Counted from the stretch's first letter, positions 1 to 7,933 are shown. The stretch is DNA of 18,489 bases from CAZFAI01 sp964516555 (GCA_964516555.1 CAZFAI010000016.1:1-18489); one strand, 5' to 3'. The notes: generated by a model from the sequence alone, not told the origin. Program-made: numbers and translations.

Positions 1-2072
1 TACCAATGGGTGACGTCGACAGTTGCTTCCTTGTGGGGAGGTTGACCATCGATGTTGGCGTCTACCATTTCGTTTAACTGCCCACCGTTAACCTGCCAGA
101 AAAGACGATAAGAAGGTGGCTCGTAAGTGGCAAGTAGTGCCCGGAAGACCTGAATGCCGTTTATACTGGAGTTATCCTCCGGCCAGATAATGTCAATTTC
201 CGTTTCATTGCCAGGATCCTGAGGTTCGGGATTTGGAGTGGGAGTCGGATCTTCTGGAGGAGGTTGAGTTGTTGGGGTTGGTGATGGAGATTGAGTCGGC
301 GCAGGAGATTGGGTCGGAGTTGGCGACACTCCTTCAATAACAGTGATATTGCCCACATCATCAAACCAATGAACAAGCGAAGCCCAGTGATTGTTAAATA
401 TACCAACTTTAATCCGGTAATTACCCGGGTGGATTGGTGCCCAGTTGGCTTTATACTCCGAAATTATGCCCGATGTTAAGTTCTGGTTTTGATAAAAATA
501 CTGAAATACTTTTGTGTCTGAAGAATCATAAATTTCAATGTCAATAATTACATCGGATAAACTTGTGTTGGGATTAATTTTTACGGTAATCTCAGAGTGG
601 CTGTTTGTGGGTGGATTAGTGGGATTTACTGATGACTCAACCTCAAATGAGCTTGATTGGGGGGGGTCGTTTGATTGCTCAACATTTATTGAAGACAAAT
701 TATTCTCCCAATGATAGAGGGAGGACCAATTTAAAGAAAAGATCCCAAGCTTAAGCTGATAATTTCCGGCTTCATCTGGAATCCAGGTGCCTTTGAATTC
801 AGTTACCTGGTTGGCCGTTAAATTCTGGTTTTCTAAATAATGCTGAAATATTTTGTTGCCTGCCGAGTCATAGACTTCAAAATCAATAATCACATTAGCA
901 ATATTGCTTTGGGAGGTTATATTTGCCAAAATTTCCAATGGCTGATTTTTTTTGGGTATTGAGGGGTTGAAACTGACTGTAATTTGAAAACTACCGTCCT
1001 GCGGCTCTTCCTGTCCGGGTGGATCTTCTGTGGAAATGTTACTAAACCATTGGCTCATGACATCCTGGGCTAATTTATTTTGGGGAGTGTAGGTGCTAGT
1101 GTTGGGACCGCCGGCGTTGGGATTGGGTTCCCACTCCCACCAGTGAACCCCCTGCATAAAGGAGTGGTTGTGCCAATAAGAAAATAATGCTTCATAATCC
1201 CGGGCTTGTTCTTCCAAATCAACAGCGTCCTGACGCCACCAGGCGGCAGGCTCCTTGTGGGCACCGCGGACACTGCGGTAGCCTATCTCTGTAAAGAGAA
1301 TCGGTTTATTCCACTTTGCTGAGAGCGGGGAAATTATTTGGTTGTTCCAATTGTTCCAGGAGTCCCGAAGTTGGTCGAGAGACGGATTGTCAACACCGGT
1401 TGCGAGGGGAAAATAAGCTGCCAGTCCAATATAGTCCAGCTTGTCCCAGAATTGGATCTCCATCCCTTCGGTAGGGTTTGTGTGCTGAGCACTGTATGTT
1501 AAGGAGCCAGAGAAACGCGATCTGACTCCGGCAATTAAATCGTTCCAGAATTGAGTGTTTCGTGAATCGTGATTGTGACTTGTTAGATTGTAAGTTTCCG
1601 AACCCAGACAGATTTGGGAAACACCATTTGCCTGGGCGATGTCTGCATAATGATTGAGAATTGAGCCATAGGATTGAAACCAAGATCCTTTATCGGAGGG
1701 TTCAATATAACGACGCCAGTCACCGGTATTCGTTTCAGGGTGGATTTTTAACATAACATTAAGACCAATTGATCTGGCATAGTTAATTCCGGCGACAAGA
1801 GAATCATCGCTGGGAGTATTCCAACCGCGATGAAGGCTGCTGGATTGATTATTGTCCTGATAATAAGGAATAATCAGAGTCACATAGTTAGCATTGGCGG
1901 ACTTTAATCTATCTAAAGATTGCTTAAAGTCAGAGGAAGAGTAAGTAGTAGTGGAGATGGGGGAAACAGTTGCTCCTTTTTGCCAAGCAGATACTTGAGC
2001 GTGGGCCAGTTTTGGGTTGGGTAAAACAATAAAGAACAAAAGGACGATAAATATCAACTTTTTAAGAAGCAT
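1..2072 (-). CDS. Secreted GH113-like glycoside hydrolase with duplicated beta-sandwich domains (3' end beyond window)
   Basis: The frame is open from the ATG at 2070-2072 to the window edge, so at least 690 residues are present and the C-terminus is missing. Residues 1-25 form a signal peptide (hydrophobic core, AHA-Q cleavage site). A TIM-barrel-like domain follows (about 30-340). It has a glutamate in GSETYNL (E159) and another in ILFTEIGYRS (E262), at the strand-4 and strand-7 positions expected for acid/base and nucleophile in GH113-type beta-mannanases; HWWEWEP lies near its end. Next come two homologous domains of about 100 residues (roughly 680-990 and 345-645), both with VIIDxExYDS, FQxxxxNQNLT and a W-S/A-L-x-H-W segment. 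A T/P-rich linker (about 235-335) and another beta domain (WQVNGGQLNEM) lie before the edge. Role inferred: extracellular cleavage or remodelling of a polysaccharide, held by carbohydrate-binding modules. The family is an informed guess; substrate unknown. Confidence 0.8.
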   Translation of the reverse strand, partial: MLLKKLIFIVLLFFIVLPNPKLAHAQVSAWQKGATVSPISTTTYSSSDFKQSLDRLKSANANYVTLIIPYYQDNNQSSSLHRGWNTPSDDSLVAGINYARSIGLNVMLKIHPETNTGDWRRYIEPSDKGSWFQSYGSILNHYADIAQANGVSQICLGSETYNLTSHNHDSRNTQFWNDLIAGVRSRFSGSLTYSAQHTNPTEGMEIQFWDKLDYIGLAAYFPLATGVDNPSLDQLRDSWNNWNNQIISPLSAKWNKPILFTEIGYRSVRGAHKEPAAWWRQDAVDLEEQARDYEALFSYWHNHSFMQGVHWWEWEPNPNAGGPNTSTYTPQNKLAQDVMSQWFSNISTEDPPGQEEPQDGSFQITVSFNPSIPKKNQPLEILANITSQSNIANVIIDFEVYDSAGNKIFQHYLENQNLTANQVTEFKGTWIPDEAGNYQLKLGIFSLNWSSLYHWENNLSSINVEQSNDPPQSSSFEVESSVNPTNPPTNSHSEITVKINPNTSLSDVIIDIEIYDSSDTKVFQYFYQNQNLTSGIISEYKANWAPIHPGNYRIKVGIFNNHWASLVHWFDDVGNITVIEGVSPTPTQSPAPTQSPSPTPTTQPPPEDPTPTPNPEPQDPGNETEIDIIWPEDNSSINGIQVFRALLATYEPPSYRLFWQVNGGQLNEMVDANIDGQPPHKEATVDVTHW

Positions 2073-2078
2073 GGATTT

Positions 2079-2106
2079 AGAATAGGTAAAATTATTTAGA
2101 AGTAAA
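2079..2106 (-). promoter_or_regulatory. Candidate promoter for the glycosidase, leaderless type
   Basis: On the minus strand TTTACT (2101-2106), a 16-nt spacer and TATTCT (2079-2084) end 6 nt before the ATG. There is no Shine-Dalgarno sequence. The match is weak, and AT-rich sequence makes such matches common. Confidence 0.35.
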
Positions 2107-2134
2107 AAAAAGCGGCGTAATAAAACGGTAAGAT

Positions 2135-2803
2135 TTATATCAAACCTAATCTAAGCTTATCATCAAAATCGGCCAATAAATCTGAAAAACCAGAAATCAT
2201 AATGACGTTTCGAGGGAGATTTATGCCGGCACGACGAAGTAAAATGGGTGAATTCGACAAGTTTTTCATTAAGTAACATAGCGAATTGTCACTTAACCGG
2301 GCAATACGCAATACAGGCTTTAGGTCGTCGTCAACATGGACAGTAGTTCTATAACCTTTTCCCAATAATTGTCTTATCTGCCACTCTTTCCACCCCGAAG
2401 AACTTTTACTTTGGTTAAGTAAGGTGTCGGTCATTAGCTCCAGTAGGCCAACTTGTCTTAGGCGCGATTGGGTCATTTGGTGAAGAGAGGGTCCCCTACC
2501 GGAAAGAATATAGTGGTCTACAACTCTGCCGGTATTGGCGGCAATCTCGTTGATACCGTTTATAGTTTGAACTGAACCCGGTCTGACGGGTCTGGAGCCA
2601 TGAATTATTGAGGCCATTTTATTACCGAATCTGATTAATGGAGTGTCGCAAAATTCTCCATTGGGAGGTCCGCTTAATGGAGGTGGAAGCTCAAATCTAC
2701 CACGAACAAGCATCAAGGCAGTATTTACGGGAGGAGGAGCAAAAATAAAGTGAACACCATCCAAATCATGACTAAAGGCGATATCTCTTTCGGATAAGTT
2801 CAT
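2135..2803 (-). CDS. HAD-like hydrolase-fold protein, function unknown
   Basis: This 222-residue protein has no signal peptide or membrane segment. The N-terminal SHDLDGV (11-17, D13 and D15) looks like HAD motif I. NTGR (90-93) and LSGR (100-103) look like the motif II region, and HVDDD (156-160) like the acidic motif IV; lysines at 139 and 149 could serve as motif III. The insert between motif I and NTGR is rich in proline and glycine (FAPPPVN, PPPLSGPPNGEF) and unlike common HAD phosphatases. Activity, if any, would be phosphoryl transfer on an unknown substrate. It lies 62 nt upstream of the glycosidase on the same strand. The start is supported by a TATAAT ending 6 nt before the ATG. The HAD call rests on short motifs only. 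Confidence 0.6.
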   Translation of the reverse strand: MNLSERDIAFSHDLDGVHFIFAPPPVNTALMLVRGRFELPPPLSGPPNGEFCDTPLIRFGNKMASIIHGSRPVRPGSVQTINGINEIAANTGRVVDHYILSGRGPSLHQMTQSRLRQVGLLELMTDTLLNQSKSSSGWKEWQIRQLLGKGYRTTVHVDDDLKPVLRIARLSDNSLCYLMKNLSNSPILLRRAGINLPRNVIMISGFSDLLADFDDKLRLGLI

Positions 2804-2809
2804 TAGGAA

Positions 2810-2837
2810 ATTATAGCGATTATTATTTTGTTACCAA
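2810..2837 (-). promoter_or_regulatory. Promoter of the HAD-like gene, leaderless
   Basis: TTGGTA (2832-2837), a 16-nt spacer and a perfect TATAAT (2810-2815) read on the minus strand. Only 6 nt separate the -10 from the ATG, so transcription should begin at or next to the start codon. The same -35 variant, TTGGTA, occurs before the M20 peptidase. Confidence 0.6.
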
Positions 2838-2911
2838 ATTCTAAGGATTTTGTAACCGAATTTTCAGAATATGACGATAAATTTAATTATAATAATTTTT
2901 TTGGAGAAATT

Positions 2912-3340
2912 ATGGCGTCGACAGGACTAGATGTTTTTGATAATACGGTTCAAGAAACAAATATAATATTAAAGGAAATTGAAAATGCTTTTGGGTGGAC
3001 AGATCGAAGGGAGCAATCATATTCAGCCCTGAGAGTTATATTGCAAGCGTTAAGAGATAGATTACCGGTAGTTGAAGCGGTTAATTTTGCAGCCCAATTG
3101 CCAATGCTAGTCAGAGGATTTTATTATGAAGGCTGGCAAGTAAATAATGTACCGGTAAAAATGAGTAAGGAGGAATTTATAAATAGAATACAATCAGAGT
3201 TCATCTACTCAATTGAAGCTAGCATCGATGATTTGGTAAGAATGGTACTCTTGATTGTAATGGAAAAAATTGATCAAGCCGAGGCAGAGAAAATCCGAAA
3301 TATTTTACCTTCTGATGTGGCTGAACTTATAAAGGTTTGA
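2912..3340 (+). CDS. DUF2267 family protein
   Basis: This is a soluble, mostly helical protein of 142 residues, close to the usual length of the family. The recognisable core runs from GLDVFDNTVQETN through ALRVILQALRDRLPVVEAVNFAAQLPML to the paired LP-x-D-V-A-E-L ending. DUF2267 proteins have no established biochemical role and often sit in stress gene clusters with phosphoribosyltransferases and hydrolases, as here. The ATG at 2912 is chosen because GGAG (2903-2906) lies 5 nt before it and a TATAAT lies at 2888-2893. The upstream in-frame TTG (2828) has no ribosome binding site and falls in the promoter of the divergent HAD-like gene. The 3' end overlaps the convergent SRAP gene by 14 nt. 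Confidence 0.85.
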   Translation: MASTGLDVFDNTVQETNIILKEIENAFGWTDRREQSYSALRVILQALRDRLPVVEAVNFAAQLPMLVRGFYYEGWQVNNVPVKMSKEEFINRIQSEFIYSIEASIDDLVRMVLLIVMEKIDQAEAEKIRNILPSDVAELIKV

Positions 3341-3953
3341 TCAGTTCCGGGCTGTCGATACCACTTGAGTTGACAGACAAGGATACCGGATGACGGGCAA
3401 GTTCGATTGACGGGGTTTGAGACAAAATATTTTCCCAGTCTGAATTATTGTTTAACCAGAGACTTTCGTCTTTCGTTGATAAAATCAGAGGCATGCGATG
3501 GTGAATGGGCTCAACAGAGGGATTAGGTTTGGTGGTTATAATGGTGTAAGAACCTGAAGTGTCAAATATTCCGGCGAAAGAAATATAGTCAATATCTTTT
3601 GGGTAAAAATAATAAGGTTGTTTGGTATTAGCTTCCTGTTGCCATTCATAAAAACCGCTGGCAGGAACCAGACAGCGACGTTGCCTGACAGAATCGGAAA
3701 ACGTCAATTTTCTGGTTACAGAATCTGCCCGGGCATTAAACAATGATTTGTAAGGAGATTTTTCCTGAAGCCATGGGGGTGACAGTCCCCAATTCATCAA
3801 TTGTAAGGTCTTTTGGTTATTTAAATTAATGATTACCGGATTTTGTTGTCCGGGAGAAATGTTGTATTTTGAGGTGAAGTTTATAACGGAATCCTCCAGC
3901 TCAAAGCGCTGGTTAAAAGAAGGCTTGATTTCAAGAACATAACGACCGCACAT
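3327..3953 (-). CDS. SOS response-associated peptidase (SRAP), YedK/HMCES family
   Basis: The protein begins MCGRY, the family signature in which Cys2, freed by removal of Met1, forms a covalent bond with abasic sites in single-stranded DNA and shields them. Other active-site residues are visible: N73 in FNARADS, E103 in GFYEWQ and H151 in HHRMP, matching N75, E105 and H160 of E. coli YedK. The conserved segments NISPGQ, MNWGLSPPW and RCLVPASGFYEW are present. At 208 residues it is complete. It has no Shine-Dalgarno; TAAAAT (3960-3965) lies 6 nt before the ATG. It converges with and overlaps the DUF2267 gene by 14 nt. Its role is protection of replication forks at abasic sites, in line with the phosphoesterase gene nearby. 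Confidence 0.95.
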   Translation of the reverse strand: MCGRYVLEIKPSFNQRFELEDSVINFTSKYNISPGQQNPVIINLNNQKTLQLMNWGLSPPWLQEKSPYKSLFNARADSVTRKLTFSDSVRQRRCLVPASGFYEWQQEANTKQPYYFYPKDIDYISFAGIFDTSGSYTIITTKPNPSVEPIHHRMPLILSTKDESLWLNNNSDWENILSQTPSIELARHPVSLSVNSSGIDSPELIKPL

Positions 3954-4052
3954 AATATTATTTTATAGAAATAAATTTAAGAAAGTGGTGGTTCTTACAA
4001 TATTATTACTCCCCTTTTAAGGATATTTAAGCCAGAAGCTGTTCAATAAACT

Positions 4053-4271
4053 ATGCCTTATGAGAACAATCAAGAACTTCCGGATAATGTCAGGAATGTA
4101 CTGCCGGAACATGGACAGGATATTTACAGAGAGGCATACAACAGTGCTTGGGACCAATATGATACTGCCCAAGAGAGACAGGAAAATAGAAGTCGGGAGG
4201 CGACTGCCCATGCCGTAGCTTGGAGTGCAGTTAAAAATGTTTATCATAAAATGAAAAGGGCGACTGGGTAG
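4053..4271 (+). CDS. chaB: ChaB family protein
   Basis: This 72-residue protein matches the ChaB family along its length: MPY start, LPDNVRNVLPEHGQDIYREAYNSAWDQY and a C-terminal HAVAWSAVKNVYHKM block. ChaB was named as a putative regulator of the ChaA cation antiporter in E. coli, but no chaA is in this window and the molecular role is not settled. The protein is small, charged and helical. No Shine-Dalgarno precedes the ATG. It ends 12 nt before the phosphoesterase gene, so the two are probably cotranscribed. Confidence 0.9.
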   Translation: MPYENNQELPDNVRNVLPEHGQDIYREAYNSAWDQYDTAQERQENRSREATAHAVAWSAVKNVYHKMKRATG

Positions 4272-4283
4272 AGGACGGAGCAA

Positions 4284-4718
4284 ATGAGTAAGAAGTTTCG
4301 ATTTGTAGTTCAAAAGCATAACAGCCATAAAGGTCATTTTGATTTAAGACTCGAGTTTAGGGGGATTCTAAAAAGCTGGGCAATTCCTGACGGCTTGTCT
4401 CCTTTTATGGAAGACAACAGACTGGCTATTGAGACAAAGGATCACCCAATAAATTTTTTGGAATATGAAGATAATACCGTAGCTAACGGTAGAGGTGAAA
4501 AAAAGATGGAAATCTGGGATAGCGGAGTATATTATCCTTCAGAAAATAAGAGACAAATATCTGAGGAAGAAATCCTGGAGAAAGGCTTTAAAAAAGGAAA
4601 AGTGACACTCACTATTGAAGGGCAAAAGCTAAACGGTTATTATGAATTAGTAAAAACCAGTTTTAGAAGTAATGATCATTGGCTTATTTCTAAAAAGAGG
4701 AAAAAAAATGGAAAATAA
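4284..4718 (+). CDS. Stand-alone LigD-type 3'-phosphoesterase (PE domain)
   Basis: The 144-residue protein consists only of the phosphoesterase domain found at the N-terminus of bacterial DNA ligase D. The core FVVQKHNSHKGHFDLRLE gives H12, H18, D20 and R22, and KDHP gives H54. Their spacing matches His42, His48, Asp50, Arg52 and His84 of Pseudomonas LigD, the manganese and phosphate ligands. The residue corresponding to Tyr88 is Phe58. The family removes 3'-phosphates and 3'-ribonucleotides at broken ends so they can be ligated. No polymerase, ligase or Ku gene is in the window. GGACGGAG (4273-4280) is the ribosome binding site. The 3' end overlaps the pspC start by 11 nt, which suggests translational coupling. 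Confidence 0.93.
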   Translation: MSKKFRFVVQKHNSHKGHFDLRLEFRGILKSWAIPDGLSPFMEDNRLAIETKDHPINFLEYEDNTVANGRGEKKMEIWDSGVYYPSENKRQISEEEILEKGFKKGKVTLTIEGQKLNGYYELVKTSFRSNDHWLISKKRKKNGK

Positions 4719-4905
4719 ACAAAAAAAATTAGTCAGACCAAAAGAAGGGAAAGTTATTGCCGGAGTGGCTAAAGGTATAGCTGACTATCTTGATGTAGAC
4801 GTAACCGTTATACGGTTGATTTGGGTTCTTTTGTTGCTACCGGGAGGGATCCCCGGGTTGATACTGTACACTATTTGCTGGCTTGTCATCCCGCAGGAGA
4901 CTTAG
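4708..4905 (+). CDS. PspC domain membrane protein
   Basis: A 65-residue single-domain PspC protein. The N-terminal half has the family core KVIAGVAKGIADYLDVDVTV, and a long hydrophobic segment (about 37-60, IWVLLLLPGG...LILYTICWLVIP) sits in the membrane. PspC proteins take part in envelope-stress signalling in phage-shock systems; no other Psp component is near. The ATG at 4708 is chosen because AGAGG (4696-4700) precedes it and it reads MENKQKK. A longer start at 4672 would lie deep in the preceding gene. It overlaps the phosphoesterase by 11 nt at its start and the convergent hydrolase by 20 nt at its end. Confidence 0.9.
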   Translation: MENKQKKLVRPKEGKVIAGVAKGIADYLDVDVTVIRLIWVLLLLPGGIPGLILYTICWLVIPQET

Positions 4906-5548
4906 GTAAATGTTTATTAAACCAATTCTTGGATAACCGAACAACTTCTTCAAGGGCACCTGGCTCCTCGAATAAATGAGAGGCGTCCGGAATAATTTCG
5001 AGTTGTTTATCTTTGACTGAATTCATTTTTCTTAAGGCTTGCTCATTTAGGCTAATTACTTCTTTGTCTAACTCACCCACAATCAGAAGCACTGCTGAAT
5101 TAATTTTTGAAAGATAATCTTGCGCCATATCCGGACGGCCGCCACGGGAAACTATGGCATATGTGTCATTTGATGCTGCAGACGCCATAAGAGCGGCTGC
5201 GGCTCCAGTGCTGGATCCGAAATAAGCAACCGGTAAATGATTGGTACTGGAATTCAAGCCAGCATATTTGGTGGCATCTGTAAGCCGCTGACACAAAAAT
5301 TCAATATCAAAACGATGTTCTAATGTGATTAGATCCTGAGCTTCTTCTTCGGAAGTAAGAAGGTCTACTAACAGGGTGGCAAAGTTGCTTTTTTGAAGTT
5401 CAGCAGCAACGAAATTATTGCGAGGGCTGAATCGGCTTGATCCGCTACCATGAGCAAATACAATCATGCCCTTGGCGTTGTCGGGTACAAATAAAGTACC
5501 GCCAATATATTTGTCTTCAGACTTGATTTGTACTTCCCTACTTTCCAT
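4886..5548 (-). CDS. Alpha/beta hydrolase, dienelactone hydrolase-like
   Basis: The 220-residue protein has a complete alpha/beta-hydrolase layout: oxyanion region FAHGSGSSRFSPRN (31-44), nucleophile S113 in GSSTGAAAAL, acid D161 in VGELDKEV and histidine H191 in DASHLFEEPG. There is no signal peptide, so it acts in the cytoplasm; the substrate is unknown. It starts 4 nt after the phosphoribosyltransferase stop. The two activities are often adjacent or fused in other bacteria, so they likely work in one pathway. No Shine-Dalgarno is visible, which fits translation by coupling. Its 3' end overlaps pspC by 20 nt. Confidence 0.92.
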   Translation of the reverse strand: MESREVQIKSEDKYIGGTLFVPDNAKGMIVFAHGSGSSRFSPRNNFVAAELQKSNFATLLVDLLTSEEEAQDLITLEHRFDIEFLCQRLTDATKYAGLNSSTNHLPVAYFGSSTGAAAALMASAASNDTYAIVSRGGRPDMAQDYLSKINSAVLLIVGELDKEVISLNEQALRKMNSVKDKQLEIIPDASHLFEEPGALEEVVRLSKNWFNKHLPKSPAG

Positions 5549-5552
5549 TGTT

Positions 5553-6203
5553 TTAAGTTGTTTTGGTTAACTGATGAGATTTACTCAAGTAACTTATAAC
5601 TTCGTCGTCTGAAACTTGTTCAAATTCCTGATACCACAGACCAACGGACATGAAATCCTTTGGTGTAATCAGGCAAATAAGTCCGTCAACAAGACTTTCT
5701 AACTCTTTGGCAGAGTCATTTGCACAAGCCGGTGAAGCAAAGACTATACTTTCCGGATTCAGTTTGTTTACTGAAGTTATAGCTGCTTTGGCGGTAATAC
5801 CGGTAGCCAGACCATCGTCAATAATCACGACCGAAAAATCACTTAAACTTGGAAGGGGTTTTCCCTGACGGTATAAATTAACCCGTCTTTGGAGTTCGTC
5901 TTCTTCACGGGCAATAATTTGAGCTAACTGACGTTGTTTTATACTTAATAAATCTATTGTTGAATCGTCAAGAATAACAGAATCATTTTCAGAAATCGCA
6001 CCTATACCGAATTCTTCATTACCGGGGGCACCAAGTTTACGGGCAACAATAACATCAATTGGCCAGTTCATCTTTTTCCCAATATTATAAGCAATTGGTA
6101 CTCCCCCACGAGGTAGTGCAAGCAAGAGTGGATTCTGGAGATGTCGTTTTAAGAGCTGGGTTGCCAGTTTCTCAGAAGCATCTATTCTATTTTTAAATTG
6201 CAC
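5553..6203 (-). CDS. Phosphoribosyltransferase (COG1926 type)
   Basis: The 216-residue protein carries the PRPP-binding signature VVIIDDGLATGITAKA (125-140), with the paired acidic residues before the P-loop, and an N-terminal ALPRGGVPIAYNIGKKM block followed by DVIVARKLGAPGNEEFGIGAI, both typical of this group. Such proteins resemble type I nucleotide-salvage transferases, but their substrate is not established. The start is a GTG at 6201-6203 giving the family-like MQFKNR; an ATG alternative is not evident. No Shine-Dalgarno is present. It is the first gene of a two-gene unit with the alpha/beta hydrolase. Confidence 0.92.
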   Translation of the reverse strand: MQFKNRIDASEKLATQLLKRHLQNPLLLALPRGGVPIAYNIGKKMNWPIDVIVARKLGAPGNEEFGIGAISENDSVILDDSTIDLLSIKQRQLAQIIAREEDELQRRVNLYRQGKPLPSLSDFSVVIIDDGLATGITAKAAITSVNKLNPESIVFASPACANDSAKELESLVDGLICLITPKDFMSVGLWYQEFEQVSDDEVISYLSKSHQLTKTT

Positions 6204-6287
6204 GAAAGTATGATTAATAACAATTTTATTGTAAGAAAAGGAAATATTAGGAAGATAAGAACAAAGTAAGAGTTTGGAAAAGAGAAC

Positions 6288-7925
6288 TTATGGCTGGTAG
6301 GAAGCAAGTAGTATACTTTGACCATCCGAATTGAGATAGACCCATTCAACCGGTTCGGGAGTTGAGTAGTTATAGGTGAAGTCATACTCAACTGATTCAA
6401 GGGATTTCATTTCTAAAAGAGGGAGGGCAGGCTTCGGGGCTGACCCGGAAGCAGATCCTTTAAGGCGGAGACGGAGAGGAGATATTTTTGTCGACTGGGA
6501 AATATTGTTGACGAATACTACCTTAACTACAATTTCATCTCCTTGCCGGGTAGCGCTGTTTATTTGGGCAGTAACTCCTTTTTCGATACTTTTGGCACCT
6601 AAGGGACTAAAGCCGGAAATTAGAAAGGGACTACCCAGAGTTTGCCCTGAGGGGTTTTGGAGTACAGAAAGAGGTGTGGAAATATCAAATATTTTTTCAA
6701 CAAACTCCTGTGGTGTTAAATAATTTTGCGGGACATCAATTGGCAATACCTCTCCAAAGTTAGAAAATTTTAAAACTAGGGACATTTTTATTGGTTTCTC
6801 AACAGAATTACTAAAACCGGCAATACCTTCATTATTCTTTATGATTGGGTTAGGGTCGAATACTGTTGATATTTGAAATTTCCTTATATAGTAGTCTTTC
6901 TCGTCAATCCAAATATTTAAGTTTAAATTCCTAAAAACTTCGGAATAATTAATCGGCTGGGGAGAAACATAGCGGGTAGTGTTGCCGGCATTGGCAGTTT
7001 TACTTGCTAATTCAACAAAATTATTGATTTGATCAGGACTGGGATTTAGGAAGAGCTTGTGACATCGAAACTCGTCTACTCTGTCCCTTGATTGGGTAAA
7101 ACTTGACATAATTTCGTCGACGAGGAAAGTTTCAATTTCATTGTTGATTTCGCTGTCCTTTTTTTCGGGATCAGGATCACTAATATCTTCGAGACTTTTT
7201 CTGGCTTCGGTTTCCAGTTTGGAAGTGTCAAAAGCTATCCAGTTTTCCAGTAAGGTATCGAGGTCGCTGGGACGTACTCCCAGAATGGTTGAGACCGGCA
7301 ATGGTACTTTACCAACCCGAAAAAATAAAAGGTGATCTTCTTTCTTTAGGTCTACGGAGAACTCTTTGTTAATTGAGCCGGAAAATGAAATCCTCGGATT
7401 CAGATTATCTGAAAAATCAGTATAGCCCTGAAGCAGCAAGTCGAGGTTGTTGGAGCCCAGAGTAGCAGCTAAGTCATCAGAATTGGAGGCAAAAGAAAAG
7501 TCGATACTATTCTGGGCATTATTTTTGTGAGCCAGAGTAGCTAGCCTAAATAACGTGGCCGGATTTTTGGGGATAAGCGGCAGACGCAAAATAAAATTAT
7601 CAATCTTGTCTTTCAAGGGGGGGTTTTGGATGTCAATTTTGTCTGAGGCAATCAAATAAGCAGCAGAACCGAGCGCGGTGGTCAATGTAAGGATGAGTAT
7701 TACAAAAGTTAGAAATGGAGAGGTTTTTTTGAACCTGACAACAGAGTGTTTAGCAGCAGTTTCCGGGTCCATCAGTTCAGGAGCATTGTGAAGATACCAC
7801 TGTCGGGTTTCTTCAAAAAATTGTGGACTCCATTGGTGTTCTTGGACTTTGCGCATGGTCTCGTCCAGAGTAAGTTCACCGGCTTTGCATAACTGCAGTA
7901 AGTCCAATAAAGATGGAGGCAGCAT
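6288..7925 (-). CDS. Single-pass membrane protein of unknown function with large exported domain
   Basis: I do not recognise this 545-residue protein. Residues 1-66 are a charged, helical, probably cytoplasmic segment that includes DETMRKVQEHQWSPQFFEETRQWY. Residues 69-93 form one membrane helix (SPFLTFVILILTLTTALGSAAYL). The remaining 450 residues alternate beta-like stretches and helices. The part around ISFSGSINKEFSVDLKKEDHLLFFRVG, and again NLNIWIDEKDYYIRKFQISTVF, resembles the curved sheet of LolA/LppX-like lipid-carrier folds, but that is only an impression. There is a single cysteine and no catalytic motif. It is a monocistronic minus-strand gene separated by 84 nt from the phosphoribosyltransferase. 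TATACT (7934-7939) lies 8 nt before the ATG. Confidence 0.85.
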   Translation of the reverse strand: MLPPSLLDLLQLCKAGELTLDETMRKVQEHQWSPQFFEETRQWYLHNAPELMDPETAAKHSVVRFKKTSPFLTFVILILTLTTALGSAAYLIASDKIDIQNPPLKDKIDNFILRLPLIPKNPATLFRLATLAHKNNAQNSIDFSFASNSDDLAATLGSNNLDLLLQGYTDFSDNLNPRISFSGSINKEFSVDLKKEDHLLFFRVGKVPLPVSTILGVRPSDLDTLLENWIAFDTSKLETEARKSLEDISDPDPEKKDSEINNEIETFLVDEIMSSFTQSRDRVDEFRCHKLFLNPSPDQINNFVELASKTANAGNTTRYVSPQPINYSEVFRNLNLNIWIDEKDYYIRKFQISTVFDPNPIIKNNEGIAGFSNSVEKPIKMSLVLKFSNFGEVLPIDVPQNYLTPQEFVEKIFDISTPLSVLQNPSGQTLGSPFLISGFSPLGAKSIEKGVTAQINSATRQGDEIVVKVVFVNNISQSTKISPLRLRLKGSASGSAPKPALPLLEMKSLESVEYDFTYNYSTPEPVEWVYLNSDGQSILLASYQP

Positions 7926-7933
7926 TTATATTT

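Noticed and set aside
161..406. Leucine- and proline-rich open frame on the minus strand
   Set aside because: It is a shadow of the repetitive T/P linker of the glycosidase gene in another frame.
2828..2911. Upstream TTG start giving a longer DUF2267 protein
   Set aside because: There is no ribosome binding site, it lies in the divergent HAD gene promoter, and the ATG at 2912 has GGAG at the right distance.
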